DNA of 64,000 nt from Pandoraea terrigena (GCF_902459705.1 NZ_CABPRU010000016.1:42252-106251); one strand, 5' to 3'. Shown: positions 37,921 to 46,856, counted from the stretch's first letter. Made by a program: numbers and translations. The notes: a model not told the origin generated them from the sequence alone.

Positions 37921-38300
37921 TTGTAGAATCCGTCCAATTTGAAGCCGCTCCCCGCGAGATCGCGTACCCGGTGACGCACTACCTGCATTGATTCACGTGA
38001 GTTGTGCAGCACCCATGGCACGCCGTTTTGCTCGTAGTAGACGCCCACATGCGCGAGTCGCCCGCGCGCGATCATGACGACAGCATCCCCGTCTGTCGGC
38101 GAATCAGTCCTCATCCCGATCTCTTCGCAGCAGCGCTCGACGAGCGCGGAATCCGAAAACGGCCCGCCTCCACGAGCCGACGGAATTGCCACGTCTCGGC
38201 TAAAAACTTCCTTGAGAACAAGGCGCGCAAGATCCCCACAATCAAACCCATTCACCACATATGGGCGAAACATGTAGGCATCGCTCCAATGCGCCGCCAT
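37911..38300 (-). CDS. NlpC/P60-family tail peptidase
   Basis: A 129-aa cysteine peptidase-like tail protein (lambda gpK type). The catalytic cysteine is in GFDCGDLARL (C21), and the histidine is in RLAHVGVYY (H84), with a possible third residue in HNSRES (about 99). It may help tail assembly or cut peptidoglycan during DNA entry. It is coupled to both neighbours by overlaps. Confidence 0.85.
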   Translation of the reverse strand: MAAHWSDAYMFRPYVVNGFDCGDLARLVLKEVFSRDVAIPSARGGGPFSDSALVERCCEEIGMRTDSPTDGDAVVMIARGRLAHVGVYYEQNGVPWVLHNSRESMQVVRHRVRDLAGSGFKLDGFYKWK

Positions 38301-38776
38301 CAGAACAACCCCGGCGCGGTGTCAGGCCTGTACTGCACAGCGACAGCCTGTTGGTTCAGCGTATCGAGGAAGCTGAGCAATGCCGTCACCTTCTGCGGAG
38401 TGATGCTCATGCCCGTCATGTCCATGGTGATGCTCCACTCGACCAAGTCGGGGACGCTGCGCAGAATCTCCAAAAGCGTCGCCGTGGCGCCCAAGCCACC
38501 CTGGCTGACTTCAAGCCATTGGGTCAGGTCGCGCCCAACGTTGTCCACCTCAAGATGTGCCTGCGGAAGCTGCCCCTGCTGATCGTCTGGCACAGAGCAA
38601 CTGAATGCCAGCGCCTGATACAGGTTGCCGTTGCTGGTTACGTCTTGCGTATCATTCACGACGCGAATCGGCGCGCTTAATGCCGGATGGTCAATTTGCA
38701 ACAGCAGAAGGCGCGACTCTGGCGCAGATAGTGCATTGATCGTTTGCCGGTATTGGGGCGTGTACGTGCGCGCCAT
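38300..38776 (-). CDS. DUF1833-family phage tail protein
   Basis: A 158-aa protein recognised by PESRLLLLQIDHPAL and IRVVNDTQDVTSNG, which mark the DUF1833 family, usually encoded before the NlpC/P60 peptidase. Probably a tail-hub component analogous to lambda gpL; no enzymatic motif is seen. It shares a base with each neighbour, so translation is tightly coupled. Confidence 0.8.
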   Translation of the reverse strand: MARTYTPQYRQTINALSAPESRLLLLQIDHPALSAPIRVVNDTQDVTSNGNLYQALAFSCSVPDDQQGQLPQAHLEVDNVGRDLTQWLEVSQGGLGATATLLEILRSVPDLVEWSITMDMTGMSITPQKVTALLSFLDTLNQQAVAVQYRPDTAPGLF

Positions 38777-39138
38777 CAGCCGTACGTCTCCAAAGTGAAT
38801 TTCACTGCCCAGGCATTGACCGAATCGCTGGGCGCGTAATCCACCTTGCCGCCGACGATCCGCGCCAACTTTGTTGTGCCACTCAACGGGTCAGGCCAAT
38901 TGAACCAGAGCGAGCCGCCGGCCAGGCTATCGCGCACCCACACCTCGAATGCATTACGGTTTGCCAAACTCTCAACCAAAAACTGCAAGGTCCGCTGGAT
39001 GATCGCGACCGAATTGCGTGGCCGCTGCTTATCTGGCCCGGAGTCCATCTGCGTGACCAGCATCCCAAAATCCGGGGACTGTGCGAATCCAGCGATCATC
39101 GGGGCCGGCATGTATGACGGAAAGGTGGGCGTGGTCAT
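38776..39138 (-). CDS. Minor tail protein, gpM-like position
   Basis: A 120-aa tail component with two predicted beta-rich halves and a conserved-looking LWFNWPDPLSGTTKLARI segment. It lies directly after the tape measure, where lambda has M, and before the DUF1833 protein. The function is inferred from gene order. Its start overlaps the tape-measure stop by four bases. Confidence 0.75.
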   Translation of the reverse strand: MTTPTFPSYMPAPMIAGFAQSPDFGMLVTQMDSGPDKQRPRNSVAIIQRTLQFLVESLANRNAFEVWVRDSLAGGSLWFNWPDPLSGTTKLARIVGGKVDYAPSDSVNAWAVKFTLETYG

Positions 39139-41915
39139 GGCTTCGGCAGATTCTGGATTGCAGAGCGCACTGGACCACCCTTCTGCAGATCCGTAAGGAT
39201 GATCTTCAGCACCATGCCAGTTGCGTCAAATTGCGGCGTCGCACTCTTAACCTGCGATTGCTGCGAGCCTTCGTTGACCAGCTCCACGCGGATGCTTGAT
39301 GGACCAGATCCGCCCAAAGCCTTATTCGCAACGATCGACCCTGCCTGACTAGGGACGAACATCTCAGGGCCGTGCTCGCCAACAAGGTAGGATGATCCAT
39401 CCGCCACGGGACCACCGCTGGCACGTTGCGGCAGGCTCGCATATGACGATATGAGCGACGACGGCCCAGTGACGGCCGACGAGTAACTGGCCCCCATCAC
39501 ATCCGACGCCGCGGATGATGCTGCCGACGTCGACGCGAGCGACCCAAAACTGCCGGTAACGTCTCCACCGATCCCACCACCAATGGCACTCCCGATCCAC
39601 CCGCTGATGGAACTGAACAACCCTGACACTGCCGCGCGCGCCTGCATCCGAACGATGTCCGAGATGATGCTGTCGGCGAGGCTCGAAAAACTGAGTTTCC
39701 CAGTAGTCACGAAGGTTGTGATTGCATCCTCCATGCCCTTCCCCATGTTCGTGACCGCCGCCTGCGTCTGGGCCGCCATATTGTGAGCCGCGTCCACATA
39801 ATTCGCGATGGCTTCGGTCGCGCCATACGTCCAGTCGGCCTGCTTCTCCTTCAGTGCCGCATAGTAGGCATCGTAATCGGCAAGAGACTGATCGAGGCCA
39901 GCCTTAATATCGGCTGACGCCTTCGCGTAATCAGCCCCACCGATCAGGTTCTTCGGTGTCGCCTTGTCGAGTTGCTCCTGCAGCCGCTGATACTCGGCAT
40001 AGATCGATTTGACGGCCTGAACATTCTTCAGCGCTTCAGAGCCCATACCGAAGGCTTCGAGTTGACGGCCGTACTGGTCGCGCTGCTTATCCTGATAACT
40101 CGCGATCGATGCGTCGATCTGAGCGGAGCGCTCCTTAAGCTTGTTGATGGCTTCCTGCTGTTCAACTGCTTTTGCATGGGCAACGTTCACCTGAAGTTGC
40201 GCTCGCAGTTCATCTTGACGCGAGAGGAGGCTTTTCTGATCTGCTGTGAGGGTCTTGCCCTTCCAGTCGCTGATCTGCTGATCGAACTTCACAAGCTCTT
40301 TTTCCGCCTCCGACATCCTGCCGGTGGTCGAGAGCTGAGCCTGCAGCGCGGCATCCTGATCTCGAAGCTGCTGCAGGAATCGCGTCGCAGCGTCATCGGT
40401 GTACGCCTTTTCGTGCTTCGGCGCATTGTCCTTGTACTTGTCGTTGATTCCGGCAACGATGCCGTCGTAGACATCCTTCGCATCGGCGGCATTAGGATTG
40501 GCGGCAATCAGTTGATCATAGTTTCGCTTCGCCTCTGCTAATTCCTTTTGCTTTGCATATACCTTGTCGTACTTCTCGCGCTCCTTATCAATCCAGTCTT
40601 TCGCTGCAATCCCGGCTTGTTGGATCTGAGCATCCTTGGATTTCTTGTCAGCTATTGCTTGATCATCCAGGATCTGCTGGTTATATTTTGCAAGCAGATC
40701 TCGATTCGCGCTGATCGCGGCCTCAAGCTTGGATGTGTCAAGCCCTAACGAGTGAGCCGTATCCAGCCGCTTCTGTTGTTCAGTCAGGTTGGCGTAAATG
40801 GACTGCATCTTGTCAGATTCCGTCGACGCTTTTCCTAAGTCCATCAACGCGCGCGTTGTATCTTCGATGACATCCTTCCAGCCCTTCATCGAAGTGGCGA
40901 TGATACCGATGTTGGTTGTGGCTTCGCCCCCCATGAAGTCGCTGAGAGCTTTTAATGTAGCTTTCTGTGCATCAACGGCGCGCCCCTCTTCCTCAAGTCG
41001 CTTGATATGCTCATATTCGGCTTCTGTGAGGAAGTGGTATTGTTTGTTGTGCTCTTCAGCCCACTTTGTTACCCCTTCCGTCATCTTGACGAAGTCCGCG
41101 ACAACCTTGTCAGCATCCTGCCCACTGCGACGAGCTACGTCCAGCGTTGCCGCACCGAAGTCCTGCAATACGCCGCTCGCAACGCGGCCGCTCTCGACGA
41201 AGCCCGTCAGCACATCGTTCGCCCTAGTTATCTCGTTATGAGAAGCGCCAATGGACGCCGCCATGCTATCCAGTTGCGTGCGAGTCGTTCCGGCGAAATT
41301 TCCCGTAAGTTCAATCGCTTTGTTCAAGCGGTCAGCCTCGACATATCCCTTGTAGGCCTCATATCCAACAGCCGCGATAACCGCACCAACCCCACCAATC
41401 GCCATACCGGTGCGACTAAAGATCAGGGACATGGCATCAATGCGCTCGCCAAGAACCATGATCGATCCACCAAACTTGGTCCAATTTCCTTGGGATGCTT
41501 CATGCACCAGCACCAGAAGTTCTCGGCGCGCGGCAGCCGTCGAGAAGTTCAGTCCTTCGGCGGCGTGACCGCCCTTCGTCATTGCTTCTTCGGCAGCCTT
41601 GATCTTGTCGATAAAGGGCTGTGCAGACGAAGCCACGCCCATCTGAGCCGCCTGAAGCTGAAGCAAATCGGATCGTGCTTTCCCTACTGCATCAGCCTGC
41701 CTCGAGAGCGACTGGATGAATGCATTGATGCTGCGACTAGATGCGTTACTGCCGTTCTCCGCAGCTTCAGAAATAGCGTCTTGAGCCGCCTTTGTCCGTG
41801 CAGCAGCTGCCTCAACGGACGAGAGGAACGCCTGGTTGCTGCGCTGAGCCTTCTCAAGTGCGGAGGCATACCCGGTAGCGTCTGCAGTGACGCGAACAAC
41901 GGTCTCATTTGCCAC
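39135..41915 (-). CDS. Tail length tape measure protein
   Basis: A 926-aa protein that sets tail length and helps DNA entry. The N-terminal coiled-coil region begins TVVRVTADATGYASALEKAQ, hydrophobic segments occur near 165-200, a long coiled-coil spans about 380-680, and the C-terminal domain is hydrophobic and Ser/Gly-rich. At roughly 1.5 angstrom per residue the tail would be about 140 nm. It has lower GC and more Lys than its neighbours. Confidence 0.93.
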   Translation of the reverse strand: MANETVVRVTADATGYASALEKAQRSNQAFLSSVEAAAARTKAAQDAISEAAENGSNASSRSINAFIQSLSRQADAVGKARSDLLQLQAAQMGVASSAQPFIDKIKAAEEAMTKGGHAAEGLNFSTAAARRELLVLVHEASQGNWTKFGGSIMVLGERIDAMSLIFSRTGMAIGGVGAVIAAVGYEAYKGYVEADRLNKAIELTGNFAGTTRTQLDSMAASIGASHNEITRANDVLTGFVESGRVASGVLQDFGAATLDVARRSGQDADKVVADFVKMTEGVTKWAEEHNKQYHFLTEAEYEHIKRLEEEGRAVDAQKATLKALSDFMGGEATTNIGIIATSMKGWKDVIEDTTRALMDLGKASTESDKMQSIYANLTEQQKRLDTAHSLGLDTSKLEAAISANRDLLAKYNQQILDDQAIADKKSKDAQIQQAGIAAKDWIDKEREKYDKVYAKQKELAEAKRNYDQLIAANPNAADAKDVYDGIVAGINDKYKDNAPKHEKAYTDDAATRFLQQLRDQDAALQAQLSTTGRMSEAEKELVKFDQQISDWKGKTLTADQKSLLSRQDELRAQLQVNVAHAKAVEQQEAINKLKERSAQIDASIASYQDKQRDQYGRQLEAFGMGSEALKNVQAVKSIYAEYQRLQEQLDKATPKNLIGGADYAKASADIKAGLDQSLADYDAYYAALKEKQADWTYGATEAIANYVDAAHNMAAQTQAAVTNMGKGMEDAITTFVTTGKLSFSSLADSIISDIVRMQARAAVSGLFSSISGWIGSAIGGGIGGDVTGSFGSLASTSAASSAASDVMGASYSSAVTGPSSLISSYASLPQRASGGPVADGSSYLVGEHGPEMFVPSQAGSIVANKALGGSGPSSIRVELVNEGSQQSQVKSATPQFDATGMVLKIILTDLQKGGPVRSAIQNLPKP

Positions 41916-42342
41916 TGGTCAATTCCTTCACTTTGGCCTGGATCACAGCATCTACAGCAGCAGCCGCTGCGGTCTTCGTAGCTTCGTAGGCGGGGCGCAG
42001 AAAGGGGCGAGCCGCCATCTTCGAAGTCCCATATTCGAGAAATCGCCCGTAGAACGCATCCTTGCTCCACGTCACGAGGTAAGACGCAATCCGTCCCTCA
42101 ACGGACTGTTCTTTGTCGTAGGCGATCAGGATGTTGTCGCGTAGGAAGCCCGACGGATGCATTCCTTGCTTTCCCTCGTATATCCCGAGGTCGACTGGAG
42201 CGCGCAACCTGACCTCAGAAAACACCTCACGCGCACCCGCGACTGCTGCCTGCCTCAGCACTGACTCACTGGCAACATCATCGAGCGACCGAATCGCGTC
42301 GGCCAACGCTTCCGGGTTCTGGATGCTGAATGACTTAGCCAT
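41905..42342 (-). CDS. HK97 gp10-like tail component
   Basis: A 145-aa protein with the HK97-gp10 pattern: an N-terminal helix with ALADAIRSLDD, a VRLRAPVDLGIYEG strand, and FYGRFLEYGTSKMAARPFLRPA. Such proteins normally act at the head-tail interface and are encoded before the tail tube; here the gene lies between the tail chaperones and the tape measure, overlapping the latter by 11 bases. Confidence 0.82.
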   Translation of the reverse strand: MAKSFSIQNPEALADAIRSLDDVASESVLRQAAVAGAREVFSEVRLRAPVDLGIYEGKQGMHPSGFLRDNILIAYDKEQSVEGRIASYLVTWSKDAFYGRFLEYGTSKMAARPFLRPAYEATKTAAAAAVDAVIQAKVKELTSGK

Positions 42343-42694
42343 TTCGATTCGGGAACATCATCGAGAGCAGTAAGTTGGATTGAGCATCGGGATCATCAAG
42401 CAGCACCGGCTTTGACTTCTCCACCGCGACACGGTGATATTCGTTCCAATGCATGAAATCCAGCGCACCGAATGGTTCCCTTCGCACCTTCGTGTCCCTA
42501 TTTACGTTCGCCACAACGGAAGCGATCGCGCCTGCACGCAGATCGTCATAATGGCTTCCACGCTGGTCCAGCTGGTAGGAAGCCATGTAGTCGACGAACT
42601 CCGCGCTGGTGATACGCTCCTTTAGCTCGCGGACGGGGATTCCGAAGTCGATGCTGAGCCGGTACCAGAATCGCTCTTCTGGCCGGCTGCGGAG
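42335..42694 (-). CDS. Tail assembly chaperone T part, expressed by -1 frameshift
   Basis: The -1 frame stays open from the slippery site to 42335 and reads about 119 codons, including RPEERFWYRLSIDFGIPV and RELKERITSAEFVDYMASY, typical of the lambda T domain. It has no good start of its own: the first ATG (42586) would cut off this conserved part. It should be made only as a G-T fusion of about 239 aa with the upstream frame. The T domain binds the tail tube or tape measure during assembly. Confidence 0.85.
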   Translation of the reverse strand, partial: LRSRPEERFWYRLSIDFGIPVRELKERITSAEFVDYMASYQLDQRGSHYDDLRAGAIASVVANVNRDTKVRREPFGALDFMHWNEYHRVAVEKSKPVLLDDPDAQSNLLLSMMFPNRNG

Positions 42695-43053
42695 TTTTTT
42701 GCAGCCTCCTCCACAGCCGCCGGCCCCATGCCGTTCAAGCGCATGGCGACCCCTGCAATGCGGTCCAATGCCACGCTGCTCTGCGCTCGAAGACCTTCGA
42801 TATCGCCTTCGTCGAACACCGGAGCGCCCGACTCATCAACCACCGTCGCCAACAACAGCTTGGCCTGCGACTCACTGATGCTCTGCTTGGGCACGCCTTC
42901 GCGGGCTGAGTAGAAGGCGTCACGCGCCGTGCCTGACATTTCCGATACGAGCACCGCGACACCATCGCCCCACTCTGGCACGTCGACTAGCTCCGTCTTC
43001 AGGTGGAGGGCTCCGAGGATGGCGGATTTGGCTTCTTTGCTGAGAATTTGCAC
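42622..43053 (-). CDS. Tail assembly chaperone G
   Basis: A 143-aa chaperone of tail assembly (gpG-like), beginning MQILSKEAKSAILGAL, with a helical body and a Ser/Thr-rich C-terminus after the frameshift site (residue 120). It is encoded between the tail tube and tape measure as in most siphoviruses. A heptamer A-AAA-AAC at 42694-42700 in the right frame allows a -1 shift that makes the longer G-T protein. Confidence 0.88.
   Translation of the reverse strand: MQILSKEAKSAILGALHLKTELVDVPEWGDGVAVLVSEMSGTARDAFYSAREGVPKQSISESQAKLLLATVVDESGAPVFDEGDIEGLRAQSSVALDRIAGVAMRLNGMGPAAVEEAAKNSAAGQKSDSGTGSASTSESPSAS
42694..42700 (-). promoter_or_regulatory. -1 programmed frameshift site (AAAAAAC)
   Basis: On the minus strand the G frame reads GCA AAA AAC, giving the canonical slippery heptamer A AAA AAC. 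After a -1 slip the frame is open to 42335 and encodes a T-like domain. Confidence 0.88.
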
Positions 43054-43098
43054 GTTCTATCCCGTGTGATTTGGTGTGTGATGGACTTCGATCGCGCT

Positions 43099-43740
43099 TT
43101 ACGCGTAGACCACGTCGCCCGTGATTCGGATCGAAACGCCGGTCGTCTTCAGGATCTGATCGACGCTGCCGTCGAGGGGGCTGTTCTTCACGTACCCGCT
43201 GAACGTCGCCGTCTTCGAATTCGGCAGCGTGAGCTTGAATTGCTTCAGCGAGCCCGCGCGCTTCGCCGCGTCGCAGGCGAGTTGGCCCGGATCCGTGAAA
43301 TCCTTATCGACATCGAACGTGAAATGCCCGAAATCCTGCAGGCCGAGCATGAATTCCTTCGCGTCGCTCGACAGGTTCGTCTTGTCGATCTCGTTCGCCT
43401 GCCCGTCGAAACCCTTGAACGAAGTCAGGTTGCCGATCGAGGTCCAGGTAACAGGGGTCGCAGTGCCCGCCGCAGTGATGGTCTTGCCGGTCGTGTCGAT
43501 GTCGACCGCGAAGGTGTTCGCCGTGATGTTCTTGATGACCACGGTTTGACCGTTAAGCACGCCAGCATCAGCGCCGGTCAGGCCCGCGAGCGTCAGGATG
43601 TCGCCGTTGGCAAAGCCGTGCGCGGCCGAAGTGAGAATGGTCGGAAAGCCGAGGGCAATCGCGGTGATGTTTTTTGCCGTTCCGGCCGAGCCGGACACAG
43701 CGAGGGTCGATCCCTTAGCGGAAATCGCGGTAGACGTCAT
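43099..43740 (-). CDS. Major tail tube protein
   Basis: A 213-aa tail tube protein (lambda gpV-type). The N-terminal strand and the C-terminal core (FDGQANEIDKTNLSSDAKEF..., about 110-213) form the tube fold. Between them, about residues 25-95, is an inserted domain containing TILTSAAHGFANGD and NTFAVDIDTTG, a pattern often annotated as FCCH/Ig-like in phages. The insert probably faces the outside of the tube. A terminator hairpin precedes the gene. Confidence 0.88.
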   Translation of the reverse strand: MTSTAISAKGSTLAVSGSAGTAKNITAIALGFPTILTSAAHGFANGDILTLAGLTGADAGVLNGQTVVIKNITANTFAVDIDTTGKTITAAGTATPVTWTSIGNLTSFKGFDGQANEIDKTNLSSDAKEFMLGLQDFGHFTFDVDKDFTDPGQLACDAAKRAGSLKQFKLTLPNSKTATFSGYVKNSPLDGSVDQILKTTGVSIRITGDVVYA

Positions 43741-43758
43741 TTTCAGACCTCACAAATG

Positions 43759-43780
43759 GAAAAACCCGCTCAGGGCGGGT
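43759..43780 (-). terminator. Terminator before the tail tube gene
   Basis: Six-bp stem ACCCGC/GCGGGT (43764-43769/43775-43780) with a five-base loop and a T-run on the minus-strand side (43760-43764). It lies between the tail terminator gene and the tail tube gene. Confidence 0.75.
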
Positions 43781-43807
43781 CAGGGTGGAAAACTGGGAAT
43801 TCGGGGG

Positions 43808-44179
43808 TTACGGGTAAAACCAGATGCTGAAGTCCTCGCGCGAGCCGTAGAGCTTCGTGTCAGCCTCATACGTGCTCACCGGTGCGCCGATGGTCGTCGC
43901 CTTGATCGCTGGGCCCGCGAGAGCCGCGATCGCGGCCTGCATGATGCTGTTCGCAACCGAGCGCGAGTCGGCCCAGACGTTGACCTGCATACGAGCGTTC
44001 TGTAAGTCGACGGTGTTATTCAGGTAGTTCGGCGACGGGCCGCCGACCGCCTGATAGGTAATGTACGGGCGCGCTACGCCAGCCGGCGCCACGTCCGGAT
44101 ATACGCGAAACGTACCGTCGCTATTGGGCACCAGAGACTTGAGTGCAGCAAAGACGATGGCCTCTGCGGAGTTAGCCAT
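43808..44179 (-). CDS. Tail terminator, DUF3168 family
   Basis: A 123-aa protein with the DUF3168 pattern: the N-terminal helix SAEAIVFAALKSLV, VYPDVAPAGVARPYITYQ in the middle, and a C-terminal strand ending FSIWFYP. Homologues cap the tail tube and join it to the head (lambda gpU-like). It overlaps the head-closure gene by 8 bases. Confidence 0.87.
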   Translation of the reverse strand: MANSAEAIVFAALKSLVPNSDGTFRVYPDVAPAGVARPYITYQAVGGPSPNYLNNTVDLQNARMQVNVWADSRSVANSIMQAAIAALAGPAIKATTIGAPVSTYEADTKLYGSREDFSIWFYP

Positions 44180-44513
44180 TATTCAAGCCCTCTTCCGCCA
44201 TCAACGTGATCATGCGATTGCGCTCATCTTCGTTGATCGAATCGTGGATATCGAAGATTCGAGTTCCAAACACGATGCGCATTGCGGCAACGTCTTTCGG
44301 GTTCGCGAGCTGCGGTGCGTAGCGCACAGTCACAGAATGGGTCACTGACGACTGGACCGCCTGAGCCGCAAGGCGTTCTCGGCCGGTCATCGGCGAGACT
44401 TTTCCCCAACAGGTAAGCACAGCGACCCATGCGTTAATCGGCTCGCCGAGTTCATCCTGCGCCGCAGATTTCGCCTGGAACGTCAACAGGTGACGAAGTT
44501 CGCCGGCGCGCAT
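44172..44513 (-). CDS. Head closure / head-tail adaptor protein
   Basis: A 113-aa protein beginning MRAGELRHLLTFQAKS, the standard start of the SPP1 gp16 / HK97 gp7-like family, with GRERLAAQAVQSSVTHSVTVRY and IFDIHDSINEDERN matching the beta-barrel ring fold. It plugs the connector after DNA packaging. The start at 44513 shares a base with the stop of the upstream connector gene. Confidence 0.87.
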   Translation of the reverse strand: MRAGELRHLLTFQAKSAAQDELGEPINAWVAVLTCWGKVSPMTGRERLAAQAVQSSVTHSVTVRYAPQLANPKDVAAMRIVFGTRIFDIHDSINEDERNRMITLMAEEGLNNG

Positions 44514-45187
44514 CAGGCGTAACCCATGATTCGATATGGGTCGAGCAAGGTGTCGACATATGGCAGTTCCTGCACCGTCACGCGCGTCGCCACTGACACC
44601 TCCTCGCGGTTCTCGTACAGCGCGCCGACGCGCAGCAGAATCCACGACTTGATGCCGGCTGGCACATCGACGGCCGCACCGTACCCAGCGGTGAAGCTGA
44701 TCTGAACCGCGTTCGTCGTGTTTTCGGTGTCTGGCCAATAAGTGCCGGTCTTGGGCGTCAAGACGCCTGGCTCGCTGATCGTGTCGACCACGTATGCCGA
44801 CGGGTCCATTGTCTGCGTCACGCCGCTCGCATCGATGTACTTCACAGCATCAACGGACTGAAGGCGCGGAAACGGAATGTCGATCTTGCTGCCGCGAAAG
44901 CGCACCGCGTAGTTGCGCATCGTCATCCAGGCAGACGGCAACTGGTCGACTGGCACGTACCCCGGAATCACGCCGTAATAGGTGTAAAACGGGAACGCGT
45001 CCAGGAACAGATCCCATTTTTGCGTGACAAAGACGCGGCGGCACACGTTTTCTGCGTGAATCCGCGCCGCGCTGATCAGCATCGAGATCAGCGTATCCTC
45101 GGACGAATCGGTGACGCGCAAGTGCAGCTTTGCATCGTCGAGCGCGACCGGCTCTTCGGCGGGCGCCTGTGTGAGCCTGATCCCCAT
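44513..45187 (-). CDS. Head-tail connector, phiE125 gp8-like
   Basis: A 224-aa connector of the gp6/phiE125 gp8 family. The N-terminal helical region with LDDAKLHLRVTDSSEDTLI (about 16-34) is diagnostic; the rest is longer than in HK97 gp6 and beta-rich. It forms a ring under the portal. It is followed by head-closure and tail-terminator genes, the standard order. Confidence 0.88.
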   Translation of the reverse strand: MGIRLTQAPAEEPVALDDAKLHLRVTDSSEDTLISMLISAARIHAENVCRRVFVTQKWDLFLDAFPFYTYYGVIPGYVPVDQLPSAWMTMRNYAVRFRGSKIDIPFPRLQSVDAVKYIDASGVTQTMDPSAYVVDTISEPGVLTPKTGTYWPDTENTTNAVQISFTAGYGAAVDVPAGIKSWILLRVGALYENREEVSVATRVTVQELPYVDTLLDPYRIMGYA

Positions 45188-45189
45188 GC

Positions 45190-45465
45190 TTATTGCACTG
45201 CCGGTTCAGTCGGTGCGCCATCGGACCGCTTGGCGTCCGTCGCAGCTGCCGCGACTTCTGCGGCAGCATCAGGATCCGCGAGCGCCACCTGCTCGACGCC
45301 TTGCCTGGTCGCGTACGCGACGGCGTCCGGGTGATTGTCAACGGCGCCGGCCTTGGCGAGCGCCTTGATGACGGCGTCGGGACCGGTGACGATCTGGCCG
45401 CACTTTATACCAAGGCCGACGTTGTCAGCGAGGGCGCGAGCCTGCGCCGTTTGGGTCTTTGCCAT
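45190..45465 (-). CDS. Small head-region protein of unknown function
   Basis: A 91-aa protein with an N-terminal part containing NVGLGIKCGQIVTGPDAVIKALAKAGAVD and an alanine-rich, acidic C-terminus. It lies between the capsid and connector genes, where phages often encode a small decoration or connector accessory protein. No family was recognised with certainty. Confidence 0.7.
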   Translation of the reverse strand: MAKTQTAQARALADNVGLGIKCGQIVTGPDAVIKALAKAGAVDNHPDAVAYATRQGVEQVALADPDAAAEVAAAATDAKRSDGAPTEPAVQ

Positions 45466-45529
45466 GTTCTGCTCCGAGATGGATTAGGATACGGCGAACC
45501 GAAGTTCGCCGTACTCATGATGTGAGTGC

Positions 45530-46786
45530 TTAGGTTGCCGAGTTGACGTAGGCTTTCACGGCGCCGCCGGCGTCGATCAGATTTCCGCCCGTGCGCAGGA
45601 AGCCCACGAAACCGATCTGGCCGTTCAGCGTGAACGCCGAGTCGGTCATGCGGAAGATCGTGAGGTCCATCACATCGCGAATCGTGTACTTCGAGAGCTG
45701 ACCGAAGAGGATCGACTTCGCGTTCGCAGCCATCACCGGCATGTGCTGGTTGATGGTGATCGATCGTCCCATCAGACGGTCAGGAGCGCCGCCGTTAATC
45801 ATCGCGTCCCCCTCATAGCCAGGAACGAAGATCGGACGGTTTTGAGCATCTTTGATCTTGCGAACGGCCTGAAGCGTCGTGTCATGCATCATGTAACAGA
45901 CGCCAGGCATGCTGCGATAGGCCGGATCGACGGAGTGTTCCAGATCGACGAAGTCGTCGTATCCGACGGTAACCGTCTGGCCGGTTGCGCCGATCTTTCC
46001 ATTGCCGACCGCCGTGACGATGCCCATCGGCTGTGTCGCGCCATCGCCGAGCGTGAAGTGTCGGTTCTGGACGCGACCGAGGCGCATTGCGAGCAGCGCC
46101 TGAATGTAGGCCTCGATGTCGATGAAGCTGTCCTGCACGAGCTCGAATGGCAAAGCGATCTTCTTCGAGCTGTACTTGAACACGGCGAGCGCGATGTTGT
46201 TGAACGATGTGTCGAGACCGGTCACAGGACTATTTTGACCGACGATCTCGCCTTCCTCAGCCGTCGGATCCGTCGTCGGGAAGTTCATCGTGGCGCCGGT
46301 AGCAGTGCGGATCTCGTGCGCGACTGCGCGCATGCCACCGTATGCCTTCATCGCGATTTCGAGCGAGCGTTGATACTCGGTCGCCACAGTGAAGCCACCC
46401 TCCGTACTGGTCGTCGTCGACATTGCATTGCGAATGTCCGGCGTTTGGCGCGCCAGCATACGCGTGCGGTCCTCGTCGGCCATGTTGGAGATGCCGCCGG
46501 CCATGAAGGCGCGCAGTGCGCGCGATTCGTCGCTTTGCGCGGCCGGAGCGCGCGTCGCCGCATTCATTGCGGCGGCGTGCTGTGCCGCCGGGTCTTCTGC
46601 GGCGAGTTGCGCTCGGCGGTTCTCGCGTGCGATATCGCCGTCGATGGCCTCGATCTCAGCGAGGATCGAATCCATGCGATCCGCCTCAGCGGCCGGCATA
46701 CGTTGGTCGGCGGGATATTTGTTGTTGATTTCGTTGGCTTCTTTCGCCTTCGAATTGCGCAGTTCACGCAGTTGCTGCAGTTTCAT
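45530..46786 (-). CDS. Major capsid protein, HK97 fold
   Basis: A 418-aa capsid protein. The first about 100 residues are a coiled-coil, Ala/Glu/Arg-rich scaffolding (delta) domain, removed by the protease encoded upstream. The mature part carries HK97 motifs such as TEGGFTVATEYQRSLE, MNFPTTDPTAEEGE and the GDGATQPMGI loop. A terminator precedes it. It follows terminase, portal and protease in the normal order. Confidence 0.95.
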   Translation of the reverse strand: MKLQQLRELRNSKAKEANEINNKYPADQRMPAAEADRMDSILAEIEAIDGDIARENRRAQLAAEDPAAQHAAAMNAATRAPAAQSDESRALRAFMAGGISNMADEDRTRMLARQTPDIRNAMSTTTSTEGGFTVATEYQRSLEIAMKAYGGMRAVAHEIRTATGATMNFPTTDPTAEEGEIVGQNSPVTGLDTSFNNIALAVFKYSSKKIALPFELVQDSFIDIEAYIQALLAMRLGRVQNRHFTLGDGATQPMGIVTAVGNGKIGATGQTVTVGYDDFVDLEHSVDPAYRSMPGVCYMMHDTTLQAVRKIKDAQNRPIFVPGYEGDAMINGGAPDRLMGRSITINQHMPVMAANAKSILFGQLSKYTIRDVMDLTIFRMTDSAFTLNGQIGFVGFLRTGGNLIDAGGAVKAYVNSAT

Positions 46787-46834
46787 GTGACTCTCTCCGT
46801 TAAGAGTTGACCGCTCGCGCAGGTCGTTCGGACG

Positions 46835-46856
46835 AAAAAAAACCGCCTTTCGGCGG
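46835..46856 (-). terminator. Terminator before the capsid gene
   Basis: Stem CCGCC/GGCGG (46843-46847/46852-46856), loop TTTC, with eight A residues on the plus strand (46835-46842), giving a T-run at the end of the minus-strand transcript. Confidence 0.85.
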
